A model generated the notes under the pieces. That model did no database searches and was not told where the DNA came from. It worked only from the letters and a program-made list of their open reading frames with translations. DNA of 50,305 nt from an archaeon. Its GTDB lineage: Archaea; Thermoproteota; Nitrososphaeria; Nitrososphaerales; Gagatemarchaeaceae. Below, piece after piece: positions 6,777-14,827 of the stretch; the first letter of the stretch is position 1; each line of letters begins with the position of its first letter. The position numbers were made by a program, and so were the translations under genes. Where the stretch lies: contig JAJYYP010000006.1 in the NCBI GenBank assembly GCA_021800855.1, forward strand, positions 1-50,305. The letters are read 5' to 3'.

Positions 6777-9620
6777 TTGCCAAACGAGACAGCGTTCGAG
6801 TCCCTCGCGCCGGCTGTGAGGGAGTTTCTGGCTGACACCGACATCAGGGAGCCGACCCCCCCACAGGTGAAGGCGTGGCCGCTCATCGCCAGAGGGGAGG
6901 ACGTACTCGTAGTGGCCCCGACCGGGTCGGGGAAGACCGAAGCGGCCCTCCTCCCGCTGCTGAGCAGGCTGGTGCGCGAGGGGCACGGGGAAGGTATCTC
7001 TCTCCTCTACATCACGCCGATGAGGGCCCTGAACAGGGACATGCTGAAGAGGCTCCAGGAATGGTGCATGAAGCTCGGGCTGACGGTCGACATAAGGCAC
7101 GGAGACACCCCTCAAGCGCAGAGGGCGAAGCAATCGGCGCATCCCCCCGACGTGTTGGTAACGACGCCAGAGACCCTTCAAGCAGTCCTCCCCGGAAGGC
7201 GGATGAGGGAGAATCTCTCCCACCTGAGGGCCGTCGTCGTCGACGAGCTGCACAACCTTGTAGAGAGCAAGCGTGGGGTCCAGCTCTGTGTGGGTCTTCA
7301 GCGGCTCAGGAAGGTCTCGCCTGACTTCCAGCTCGTCGCGCTTTCTGCTACGATTGGGACTCCAGATGCAGCAGGCACCTTCCTCTTCGGAGACCGGCCT
7401 CGGACTCTGGTGAAGGCGGACGCCCCCAAGGAGTTCTCATATGCCATCGAATACCCCGTCCCCGATTCGTCGAGCCAGCCGACCTCGAAAGAGACGTACG
7501 CCGCTCCCGACCTAGCGGCAAGGCTATCCAGGATAAACTCCATGATTGACGAGCACACATCGACGCTGATATTCGTCAACAGCAGGACCCTGGCAGAGAT
7601 GATGGGGGAGAAGTTCGCGAGGCTGAGGAAAGACGTGGGGGTACACCACGGCTCGCTTCCGAGGGAGGAGCGAGAAAGGGTCGAACAGGCATTCAAGTCT
7701 GGCGAACTGAAGGCGCTCGTCTGCACCAGCACCCTGGAGCTCGGCATAGACGTCGGATCTGTCGATCTGGTGGTGCAGTACATGTCTCCGAGGCAGGTTA
7801 CAAGCCTGGTCCAGCGTGTGGGGAGGAGCGGCCATAGGCTCGGAAAAGTGTCGAAGGGGGTTCTGGTGACCGTGTCGGCGGACGACATACTTGAATCGTC
7901 GGCCGCCATAGGCTCGGCGAGCAAGGGTAGGATTGAACCGACCCGCCCCTACGTGAACTCTCTGGACGTGCTTGCGCACCAGATCGCAGGCTACCTCATG
8001 GACTTCGAGGCCATGGAACCAGACAGGATGCTGGCCGAGATCAGGAAGGCGGCGCCGTTCAGGGGCCTGACTGAGGACGCCTTCCTCCGCACGGCGAACT
8101 ATCTCTCCGAGCTAAGAAAGATCAGGTTCGACGGCAAGACGCTCGTGAGGACGAGGCTCACCCGCGAATATTACTACGAGAACCTCTCCATGATCCCTGA
8201 TGAGACCCGTTACCTGGTGGTCGACGTCTCCACCAACCAGACCGTCGGGATACTCGGCGAGGAGTTCGTCCTCCTAAGGGCGAAGGTGGGAGTCCATTTC
8301 ATCATCAAAGGCAAGGTCTGGCAGATCGAGCAGATAGCTGACGACAGGAAGATCTACGTCACCCCCGTCGAGGACCCCCTAGCTGCCGTCCCAGGGTGGG
8401 ACGGGGAGATGCTGCCGATACCATACGAACTTGCGGCCGAGACAGGGCGGTTGAGGAGGGAGATTTCAGAGGCTCTGGACCTTGGGGACGGGGCCGTGGA
8501 GTCGGTCGGGAAGAAGATCCCTGGAGAGGCGGCTGCCCGGGCGCTGGTGGTCGACCAGATCGCCGAGCACAAGAAGATGGGAGCCCCGGTACCGTCGGAC
8601 AAGTTGGTACTCTTCGAAGGGTTCGGGAAGTACCTAATCGTCCACCTCTGCTTCGGAGAGTCGGTGAACCGGACGTTCGCTTACGTGTTCGAGGAAGTGC
8701 TTTCGAGACGGGGGCTGGTCAGGGTCTGGTGGCTCGACGGCTATCGGCTGCTGATGGAGCTCACGACGGACACCGAGGAGCTCGACCTCAAGGCGTTGGC
8801 GAAGGAGCTGATGGGGCTGACCCCAGAACAGCTGGAAAGGACCTACGCGGTGGCCGCCCAGAGGAACTTCCCGTTCCCGGCCAGGGTAAAGTTCGTGGCA
8901 GAGAGGTTCGGCGCCCTGAAACGAGGGAAGCTCATCGCGCATCCGAACCTGTGCTCACTCCCGACGAGGTTCGAGAGGACACCCATCTTCGAGGAGGCGT
9001 TGCAGGAGACAGGGAGAGACCTCATCGACATTGAAAGGGGGAAGCAGATTCTGGTGGAGGTCGCCAACAGGGGGATAGCGGTGGAGACCTTTCAGGCGGG
9101 AGAGAGGCCCACCCCCATCGCCTACAACCTCCTCTACAGGTACCTTGAGACCCCGGAGGCGGTCGCGCCCGACTCCCTCGGCAGGTCGTCATACCAGAGG
9201 ATGAAGGCGAGCATATTCGGCACCGAGGTGAGTCTCATATGTGTGAGGTGCGGCGCGGACCAGGGGCAGACCACGGTCGGAGACATCCCGGAAGAGCCGC
9301 GATGCGGCGCCTGCGGCTCGGGGTTGCTGGTCCCCTGCTACTGGGGGACAGCCAAGCTGACTGACCTCGTGAAAAAAAGAGAGAAGAGAGCGCAGCTCAA
9401 CGAGGAGGAGAGGGCCGAGCTCGCCAGAGCGAGGAGAGGGGCTGACCTCGTCCTCTCTTATGGGAAGAAAGCCGTGGTCGCCCAGACTGTCTACGGGATA
9501 GGCCCCCAGACGGCATCGAGGATTCTGGCCGAGATGCACGACGACGAAGAGGCGTTCTATAGGGACCTGCTCGAGGCGAAGATACGTTTCGTCACTACCA
9601 GGCAGTACTGGGGCAACTGA
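6777..9620 (+). CDS. lhr: Lhr-family ATP-dependent helicase (second copy)
   Basis: 947 aa from the TTG at 6777, chosen because a TATA box sits at 6747-6752 and the homology with the first Lhr begins here (FESLAP). Motifs: APTGSGKTE (Walker A), VVVDELHNL (a DELH box, unlike the DEAH of the first copy), ALSATIG, FVNSRTLAEM, QRVGRSGHR. The C-terminus has a Cys4 zinc site (CVRCG and CGACG, about residues 821-845) and a helix-hairpin-helix-like GIGPQTASRIL near the end. It leads a likely operon with the 227-aa unknown protein and the phosphoesterase at 10342. The two Lhr proteins share the whole domain layout but differ clearly, so they are distinct paralogues, not a recent duplication. Confidence 0.92.
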   Translation: MPNETAFESLAPAVREFLADTDIREPTPPQVKAWPLIARGEDVLVVAPTGSGKTEAALLPLLSRLVREGHGEGISLLYITPMRALNRDMLKRLQEWCMKLGLTVDIRHGDTPQAQRAKQSAHPPDVLVTTPETLQAVLPGRRMRENLSHLRAVVVDELHNLVESKRGVQLCVGLQRLRKVSPDFQLVALSATIGTPDAAGTFLFGDRPRTLVKADAPKEFSYAIEYPVPDSSSQPTSKETYAAPDLAARLSRINSMIDEHTSTLIFVNSRTLAEMMGEKFARLRKDVGVHHGSLPREERERVEQAFKSGELKALVCTSTLELGIDVGSVDLVVQYMSPRQVTSLVQRVGRSGHRLGKVSKGVLVTVSADDILESSAAIGSASKGRIEPTRPYVNSLDVLAHQIAGYLMDFEAMEPDRMLAEIRKAAPFRGLTEDAFLRTANYLSELRKIRFDGKTLVRTRLTREYYYENLSMIPDETRYLVVDVSTNQTVGILGEEFVLLRAKVGVHFIIKGKVWQIEQIADDRKIYVTPVEDPLAAVPGWDGEMLPIPYELAAETGRLRREISEALDLGDGAVESVGKKIPGEAAARALVVDQIAEHKKMGAPVPSDKLVLFEGFGKYLIVHLCFGESVNRTFAYVFEEVLSRRGLVRVWWLDGYRLLMELTTDTEELDLKALAKELMGLTPEQLERTYAVAAQRNFPFPARVKFVAERFGALKRGKLIAHPNLCSLPTRFERTPIFEEALQETGRDLIDIERGKQILVEVANRGIAVETFQAGERPTPIAYNLLYRYLETPEAVAPDSLGRSSYQRMKASIFGTEVSLICVRCGADQGQTTVGDIPEEPRCGACGSGLLVPCYWGTAKLTDLVKKREKRAQLNEEERAELARARRGADLVLSYGKKAVVAQTVYGIGPQTASRILAEMHDDEEAFYRDLLEAKIRFVTTRQYWGN

Positions 9621-9656
9621 AAAGCCATTAACAGGGGACGCCGGGGTCAGGCCAGA

Positions 9657-10340
9657 TTGGTTCTAGCAGGGAAGGTCTTCCTCGTGAGAGAGAACTACGA
9701 GCTCGACACGCTGGCTGACAAACTGAAGTCGTTCAGGATAGAGACTGAGACGAGCGTCGAAGACAAGGAGTTCAAGCTGGTATCTGAAGTCACCGACCTG
9801 AGCGTTGGGAAGGGGTCCCTGGAGGGCAAGTTCTCCTTCGACTCGGTCTTCGTTGTCCCGCACCGGGGGGAGCCGGTCCCGGTCCCGCGGACCTACGAAG
9901 CCCCCTTCACCTTCAGCATGTACAAGGACAGGATGTTCCTGACGGTCTACGACAAGAAGAGCAGGGCGAACAACATCGCGAACGAGATGAGCAAGGCGGT
10001 GTTCATGAGCCTCGGGCAGGTGGTGGAAGCCAGAATCGACCCAGAGACCCTGAGGAAGTTCCACGAAGCCAACTTTGAGGACACGAAGGTGATATTCTAT
10101 TCTGAGGTGGATCTGCCGAACATCACCAAGCTTTCGCTCTACGGCGCCGAGCTCGGTAACACCAGCCTTTACAGTGATTATTTGACCCATGGGAAACTGT
10201 GGTACATCGTCTTCAAGAGCAAGTCCTATGGCTACGTTTTCGGCCTGACCAGGAACTGCATACTCACCGGCTTCAGCAAGATGGAGCTGTCCGAGTTCAA
10301 GAGCTTCATCGACGCCCAAGTGCTCCCGCTCATCGCCTAG
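9657..10340 (+). CDS. Uncharacterised protein between Lhr and its phosphoesterase
   Basis: 227 aa from a TTG at 9657, 36 bp after the helicase stop and one base before the next start codon, so almost certainly cotranscribed with both. I do not recognise a family. No signal peptide, membrane segment, cysteine-rich motif or nucleotide-binding loop is visible; it is rich in predicted beta strands in the first half (residues about 1-110) and mixed alpha/beta afterwards, with an aromatic stretch KLWYIVFKSKSYGYVFGL near residues 180-197. Context suggests a partner of the Lhr/phosphoesterase pair in nucleic-acid processing (inference only). Confidence 0.8.
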   Translation: MVLAGKVFLVRENYELDTLADKLKSFRIETETSVEDKEFKLVSEVTDLSVGKGSLEGKFSFDSVFVVPHRGEPVPVPRTYEAPFTFSMYKDRMFLTVYDKKSRANNIANEMSKAVFMSLGQVVEARIDPETLRKFHEANFEDTKVIFYSEVDLPNITKLSLYGAELGNTSLYSDYLTHGKLWYIVFKSKSYGYVFGLTRNCILTGFSKMELSEFKSFIDAQVLPLIA

Positions 10341-10341
10341 T

Positions 10342-11100
10342 TTGCTCAAAATAGTCCCCTGCGACGCAGCACTCATCTTCTCGACCGCCGAGTCGAAGAC
10401 GCTTCTGGTCTCAGACCTGCATCTTGGGCTCGAGAAGGAGATGGCGAAGAAGGGATTCCGCCTCCCTGCCTACTCGGTGAAGATGGTGGAACGGGTGAAG
10501 CGGATAGCGGAGACCTACGGCGCGAAGAGGCTCGTCGTGCTTGGGGATGTCAAGCACACGGTCGGTAAGGTGGAAGACATAGACTGGGGGGTGATACCAT
10601 GGTTCTTCGACACCATGCTGGACCTGTTCGAGGCAGTGGAGGTTGTCCCCGGAAACCATGACGGCAACATCAGGACGGTGCTACCCCCCCGGGTCAAGCT
10701 GGATCCGTCGCAGGGGACGGTGCTGGGAGAGGGGAAGAACAGGGTCGGGGTGGCTCACGGCCACGCCTGGCCTTCGGAGGCAGCGATTGCGACGAGGAAC
10801 CTGGTAATCGGCCACTCGCATTTCACATATGAGATGCGTGACTCGTTCGGGTCGAGGACGAGGGAGTCTGTTTGGGTTACCGCGGAATTCGACGTAGCCG
10901 AGCTGATGGAGGGGGCGGGCTACAGGTCAAAGCTGAAGGGCAATGGAAAGCTGACTGTGATGCCACCGTTCAACAGGCTGGTGGGAGGTCAGCCCATTAA
11001 CCGGAGCGCGTCTTTCCAGTTTGGGCCGGTGCTCTCGTCGAGGTCGCTTAGCCTAGGGAAGGCAGACATATTCCTCACGGACGGGACGAGGGTGACCTAG
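10342..11100 (+). CDS. Calcineurin-like metallophosphoesterase associated with Lhr
   Basis: 252 aa, TTG start one base after the upstream stop. The five metallophosphoesterase motifs are visible in order: SDLHLG (about 26-31), GDVKH (about 68-72), GNHDG (about 105), AHGHAW (about 135-140) and GHSHF (about 154). These bind two metals and mark phosphodiesterase or nuclease activity. Single-domain enzymes of this type (COG1407, 'ICC-like') are often encoded next to Lhr helicases in archaea and bacteria, as here. The C-terminal third has no metal motif and may bind substrate. The gene meets the thioredoxin gene tail to tail with a 5-bp gap. Confidence 0.88.
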   Translation: MLKIVPCDAALIFSTAESKTLLVSDLHLGLEKEMAKKGFRLPAYSVKMVERVKRIAETYGAKRLVVLGDVKHTVGKVEDIDWGVIPWFFDTMLDLFEAVEVVPGNHDGNIRTVLPPRVKLDPSQGTVLGEGKNRVGVAHGHAWPSEAAIATRNLVIGHSHFTYEMRDSFGSRTRESVWVTAEFDVAELMEGAGYRSKLKGNGKLTVMPPFNRLVGGQPINRSASFQFGPVLSSRSLSLGKADIFLTDGTRVT

Positions 11101-11105
11101 CCCAG

Positions 11106-11453
11106 TCAGCCGCCGATGGCGCTTATGACGAGCTTCTCCAGGGACGATTCACCGACGGCGCCGATGACCGCGTCCATGGGCTGGCCGTTCCTGAAGATCA
11201 TGAAGGTCGGTATAGAGAACACCTGATAGCGGGATGAGATCCCCATCTCCTCGTCTACGTTCACTTTCGCGAAAGTGATTTTGTCGGAGTACTTCTTCGC
11301 GAGCCTGTCCACCACCGGGTCCATTATCCTGCAGGGGCCGCACCAGACCGCCCAATAGTCGACGAAAACCGGTTTCGGTCCTGACACGACCCTGTCGAAG
11401 TTTTCTTCGGTAAGCTTCATCGCAGCTTCTGATTGATTGCTCTCCTGTGACAT
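11106..11453 (-). CDS. Thioredoxin
   Basis: 115 aa, one thioredoxin fold, cytoplasmic. The redox centre is WCGPC (about residues 36-40), inside FVDYWAVWCGPCRIMDPV; the conserved cis-proline motif SIPTFMIF lies near residue 82. It reduces disulfides in client proteins, normally with a thioredoxin reductase, not encoded nearby. An eleven-residue Ser/Gln/Asn-rich lead precedes the domain, so the ATG near residue 12 could be used instead. It is divergent from the Nudix gene at 11525. Confidence 0.95.
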   Translation of the reverse strand: MSQESNQSEAAMKLTEENFDRVVSGPKPVFVDYWAVWCGPCRIMDPVVDRLAKKYSDKITFAKVNVDEEMGISSRYQVFSIPTFMIFRNGQPMDAVIGAVGESSLEKLVISAIGG

Positions 11454-11491
11454 TATGCCATCGGCCTCGGCTGCGCGAACCTCGATGCATA

Positions 11492-11497
11492 TTTAAA
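11492..11497 (+). promoter_or_regulatory. TATA box of the Nudix gene
   Basis: TTTAAA at 11492-11497 in a short AT island places the transcript start near 11520, just ahead of the in-frame TTG at 11525. Upstream start codons in that frame lie before the promoter and are therefore unlikely. Confidence 0.55.
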
Positions 11498-11524
11498 ATT
11501 GGAGGGGCGTCGAGAAGATTCGAC

Positions 11525-12076
11525 TTGGGGAGCGAGTTGGTGGCGAGGGTATCGAAAGGCCTGGCTCTCCAGGAGCCGGCCACCAGCAGGCAGCGGCGGG
11601 CAGCGGTCTCGGTCATAATCAATGACGGGGAAAGACCGAGCGTGCTGCTGATCAGGAGGGCGGAAAGGAGCGGGGACCCATGGTCGGGGCAGATTGCCTT
11701 CCCCGGCGGGAAGATGCAGGATGGCGACAGGACCGCCAGAGACACGGCGGTCAGGGAGACCCTGGAGGAAGTGGGGTTCGACCTGACTTCTTCAGACTTC
11801 CTTGGCTATGGGAGGCTCACCACGACCCACACGGGGACCATGGACGTGGTCCCGACGGTCTTCCATCTCAAGAGGGGGGTCACCGTGGTACCAAACGAAG
11901 AGGTCGCTTCTTTCAGGTGGGTGGGCCTTTGTGACCTGGCCTCTCCGGGAGCAAGGTCGAGCTTCATGGCGACGTTTCAGGGGAACCGCATGGAGTTCCC
12001 CGCCCTGAAAGTGGGGGACTACACGGTCTGGGGTCTGACGTATAGGATTCTCACCTCCATACTTGCTGGAGCCTGA
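11525..12076 (+). CDS. Nudix hydrolase, CoA-diphosphatase-like
   Basis: 183 aa from the TTG at 11525 (TTG 11537 and GTG 11540 are alternatives). The Nudix box reads FPGGKMQDGDRT...TAVRETLEEVGF, and the spacing with an Asp before 'TAxREtxEExG' is that of the CoA/acyl-CoA pyrophosphatase branch (NUDT7/CoaA-like), as is the preceding WSGQIAFPGG. Such enzymes cleave coenzyme A or similar nucleoside diphosphate compounds, needing Mg or Mn. Substrate is not provable from sequence. It runs tail to tail into the MntR-like gene with a 7-bp gap. Confidence 0.88.
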   Translation: MGSELVARVSKGLALQEPATSRQRRAAVSVIINDGERPSVLLIRRAERSGDPWSGQIAFPGGKMQDGDRTARDTAVRETLEEVGFDLTSSDFLGYGRLTTTHTGTMDVVPTVFHLKRGVTVVPNEEVASFRWVGLCDLASPGARSSFMATFQGNRMEFPALKVGDYTVWGLTYRILTSILAGA

Positions 12077-12083
12077 ACGTTGC

Positions 12084-12521
12084 TTAGTCCCGGTTAAGGT
12101 AGTCCATTATCTTCCTTAGGACGTGCGGGTTCTCATGGAAGTACTCGGCCAGCTTCTCCATCCGTCGCAGGGTGCTCGGATGCACGTGGTGCTCGATTCC
12201 TTCGGTGTCGACATAAGCCGTATTGGGGTCCACCCCGAGCATGGTGATGAGGTCAGAGATGACCTGGTGCCTCTTGATGACGGACCTGGCCACGTTCTCG
12301 CCAGACGGGGTGAGCCGCATACCTCGATACCGCTCGTGCTCTAGATACCCCTTCTTGGCGAGATTGGCCACCATGCTCGAAACAGTAGGCGGTTTGACGC
12401 CCAACCGGTCGGAGATGTCGGAGGCGCTCACGTATCCCTTCTCCTCATGCAGGTTGTAAATCGCCTCCAGATAGTCCTCGAGCCTCGACAGGTCCCTCCC
12501 TGACTGCGCTATGATAGCCAA
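12084..12521 (-). CDS. DtxR/MntR-family metal-dependent repressor
   Basis: 145 aa from a TTG at 12519-12521 with a GGGAGGGG about 6 nt upstream. The N-terminal winged helix (YLEAIYNL, VSASDISDRLGVKPPTVSSM, LTPSGENVA) and the dimerisation/metal domain (GIEHHVHPSTLRRMEKL, with the His and Glu residues used as metal ligands) are typical. There is no C-terminal SH3-like FeoA domain, so it is the short MntR form. Divergent from an Nramp importer gene with an inverted-repeat operator between them (12613-12628), so it most likely represses metal uptake when Mn or Fe is plentiful. Confidence 0.92.
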   Translation of the reverse strand: MAIIAQSGRDLSRLEDYLEAIYNLHEEKGYVSASDISDRLGVKPPTVSSMVANLAKKGYLEHERYRGMRLTPSGENVARSVIKRHQVISDLITMLGVDPNTAYVDTEGIEHHVHPSTLRRMEKLAEYFHENPHVLRKIMDYLNRD

Positions 12522-12612
12522 AACCCCTCCCTTCTATGTGATGGCCTTCGGATAAAAGCGTTCCCGCTGGCCAAGTTCGGCGGGGAACCAAATATGAGAG
12601 ACGCCGAGAGAT

Positions 12613-12628
12613 GTTAGGCGTGTCTAAC
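12613..12628. promoter_or_regulatory. Predicted MntR/DtxR-type operator next to the Nramp TATA box
   Basis: GTTAGGCGTGTCTAAC is an imperfect palindrome with perfect outer arms GTTAG/CTAAC. It resembles the TTAGG...CCTAA operators of the DtxR/MntR family. It abuts the TATA box TTATATAT at 12629-12636, so a bound repressor would block TBP/TFB. Consistent with autoregulated control of the flanking repressor/importer pair. Confidence 0.7.
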
Positions 12629-12665
12629 TTATATATCAACCAGCGGAGATTCGATTTTGTCATAC

Positions 12666-14078
12666 ATGAAGTGGCCGTTCAGAGGGACTCCGCCCCCGTC
12701 CAGGAACATGCCTCAGGGGGGCGATGGGGACAATTCAAGGCAGCGGTTGAGGCCATCGAGCCTCATTCCTCTATCGCTGAAGCAGTTCCTTCTGTGGGTC
12801 GGTCCCGCACTGATGGTGTCGATAGCATACATGGACCCTGGCAACTACGGCACAGACCTTGCAGCAGGGGCAGGGTACAAGTACGCACTCCTGTGGGCGG
12901 GCTGGCTCGCTTCTGGAATGGCCATGTTGCTTCAATATCTCTCCGGTAAACTCGGCATTGCTTCGGGCCATCATGTGGCGGAGTTAGTCAGGGAGTCGTT
13001 CGGCGGGAGGAGACGGTATGTGATCCCCTACTGGCTCGCTGCCGAGGCAGCTGCGGCAGCCACTGACCTAGCGGAATATCTGGGGACTGTACTGGGACTC
13101 AACATACTGTTCCACATCCCTCTCATTTACTGCGCCATATTCGGCGCCCTCGACGTCATCATACTGCTGACCATGATGACGAGGAGATTCCGTCTGATTG
13201 AACAGTATTTCGCGGTCCTCATCAGCGTTCTTGTGATAGGGATATTTTACGACCTGCTTGTCATAGGACACTTCGACATTGCACAGGTCGCATATGGTTC
13301 TGTGGTCCCGCTTGCTCCCGGCAATACAGCACTTTTCATCGCCGTAGGAATGATTGGGGCAACTGTGATGCCCCACGCTCTCTTTGTCCACTCTTGGCTC
13401 TCGAAAAACAAAATGGACCTCCTTGGTGCTCCAGTCAACGGAAGGACGGAGTCGCCATCGATCAAAGACATGCCGATTTCGGCGACCGATGTGCATCGTA
13501 CGTACACCCTCGAGCAAATGCACCGAACGAACAGGCTTCATCGAAATGAAACCATCATGGCCCTCACGATGGCAGGGGTGGTGAACGCTGGAATACTCCT
13601 TGTCGCCGTTCCTCTCTACCACGGCAACGGGGTTAATGCCAGCCTGACGGTGCAAACTTTCGTCGCAGGGATGAGTCAGATTTATGGGCCTGCTATTGGC
13701 ATCCTCTTCGCCTTAACCCTGCTCGCATCTGGACTTTCTTCATCAGCGCTCGGCACCATAGCAGGGCAGGTCATCATGGAAGGCTTGATTGGAAAGCGCG
13801 TGAACATTTGGGCGAGAAGAATCATAACGAGAGCCGTTAATGTTTTCCCCACGACGATAGCCATCCTATTCGGACTGAGCCCGCTTGTCTTGCTCATCTA
13901 CAGTCAGGTGATTCTGAGCCTGATGATTCCGCTGCCTATGATTCCTCTGGTATACTACACATCGAAGACGAAGTTCATGGGAGATTTGGTCAACAAGAGG
14001 TTCACGATTGTCTTGGCCCTAGTGACAGTGGCGTTCATACTTTCCTTTAATGGCCTTCTACTGACTACTCTTTTCTAG
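12666..14078 (+). CDS. mntH: Nramp-family Mn2+/Fe2+ transporter
   Basis: 470 aa from the ATG at 12666 (a TTG at 12657 is possible); the TATA box at 12629-12636 gives a transcript start near 12658. About eleven membrane helices follow a 30-residue basic, Gly/Pro-rich cytosolic N-terminus. The Nramp hallmarks are present: DPGNYGTD in TM1 and MPHALFVHS in TM6, whose Asp, Asn and Met coordinate the transition metal. It imports Mn2+ or Fe2+ with protons. A long His/Met-containing loop follows TM6. The gene ends 14 bp inside the 3' end of the opposing phosphoribosyltransferase gene. Regulated by the adjacent MntR-like repressor (inference from the operator). Confidence 0.93.
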   Translation: MKWPFRGTPPPSRNMPQGGDGDNSRQRLRPSSLIPLSLKQFLLWVGPALMVSIAYMDPGNYGTDLAAGAGYKYALLWAGWLASGMAMLLQYLSGKLGIASGHHVAELVRESFGGRRRYVIPYWLAAEAAAAATDLAEYLGTVLGLNILFHIPLIYCAIFGALDVIILLTMMTRRFRLIEQYFAVLISVLVIGIFYDLLVIGHFDIAQVAYGSVVPLAPGNTALFIAVGMIGATVMPHALFVHSWLSKNKMDLLGAPVNGRTESPSIKDMPISATDVHRTYTLEQMHRTNRLHRNETIMALTMAGVVNAGILLVAVPLYHGNGVNASLTVQTFVAGMSQIYGPAIGILFALTLLASGLSSSALGTIAGQVIMEGLIGKRVNIWARRIITRAVNVFPTTIAILFGLSPLVLLIYSQVILSLMIPLPMIPLVYYTSKTKFMGDLVNKRFTIVLALVTVAFILSFNGLLLTTLF

Positions 14079-14577
14079 ACAGCTGGCCCCTACTTCCCTT
14101 ATCTTCCATCTCGGTCCTCTGCCGGCCGACCTCACCCAGTTCAAAGGGGAAGACTATCCACTCGCTGACGACTTCCAAGAAGTAATCGGGATCCGTCCTG
14201 CTCCAAGGCTTCTTGAACATCACGGCTGTCTCTAGAGACCTGGGTCGCTGGTCTTCAAGGTACTTCTTGAGGAAGACGATGGTGTCTCCCTGGTCCACAA
14301 GGTCGTCCACCAGCAGAACATCCTTCCCCTCGACCCCCTCTACGAGGGTAGAAAGGATCCGAGGGGCGGTCCGTTGGCCGATGTTGTTATACGACTTGAC
14401 GTTCACGAAATCTATCTTTACGTTCAGGTGGTCTGACACGACCATGGCCACCGGGATCCCTCCTCGAGCGATGCCCACCACAAGGTCATAGTGTCTTCCG
14501 TTGGCTCTGATCTTCTCTGCTAGTGCCTCGGCCAGGTTGCCGTATTCGGACCAGCTGATGTATCTGAAATTAGGCAT
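14065..14577 (-). CDS. Purine phosphoribosyltransferase-like protein
   Basis: 170 aa. Type I PRTase fold: N-terminal YDLVVGIARGGIPVAMVVSD and the PRPP-binding loop VLLVDDLVDQGDT (about 90-102). This branch resembles xanthine/guanine (Gpt-like) and archaeal hypoxanthine PRTases that salvage purine bases with PRPP. The C-terminal 30 residues are charged and probably disordered. Base specificity cannot be read; a regulatory role without catalysis is possible. The ATG at 14577 is followed downstream (on its strand) by the Nramp tail, and the tRNA-Val gene lies 67 bp upstream. Confidence 0.88.
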   Translation of the reverse strand: MPNFRYISWSEYGNLAEALAEKIRANGRHYDLVVGIARGGIPVAMVVSDHLNVKIDFVNVKSYNNIGQRTAPRILSTLVEGVEGKDVLLVDDLVDQGDTIVFLKKYLEDQRPRSLETAVMFKKPWSRTDPDYFLEVVSEWIVFPFELGEVGRQRTEMEDKGSRGQLSRKE

Positions 14578-14644
14578 CTCTAGCGGGGCTGGGGTTCTAG
14601 GATAGATAACCGTTCGATGGCTGCATCACTCGCATTCGCTATGA

Positions 14645-14735
14645 TGGGCCGGGGCGGATTCGAACCACCGGCCATGGCGCGCTGTGCGTTTCGCCGTGTA
14701 AGGGCGACGTCCTGACCAGGCTAGACGACCGGCCC
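14645..14735 (-). tRNA. tRNA-Val (TAC) with a small intron in the variable region
   Basis: Reverse strand. Acceptor GGGCCGG/CCGGCCC plus A73; D-arm GTCT/GGAC; anticodon arm TCGCC-CTTACAC-GGCGA with anticodon TAC at 14698-14700; T-arm GGTGG-TTCGAAT-CCGCC. Between the anticodon stem and the T stem there are 21 nt (14670-14690) where a class I tRNA has about 5, so about 16 nt must be an intron at a non-canonical site near positions 43-47. The exact splice points cannot be fixed. No encoded CCA. Confidence 0.88.
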
Positions 14736-14827
14736 GTTTTAAACCGGTATTTCGACGTGTAATAAGCCTTGGAGACAAATCAGGAGCAGGTTTTAACACA
14801 CCGCGGAGGCGCCTGTGGGTGGGACCC

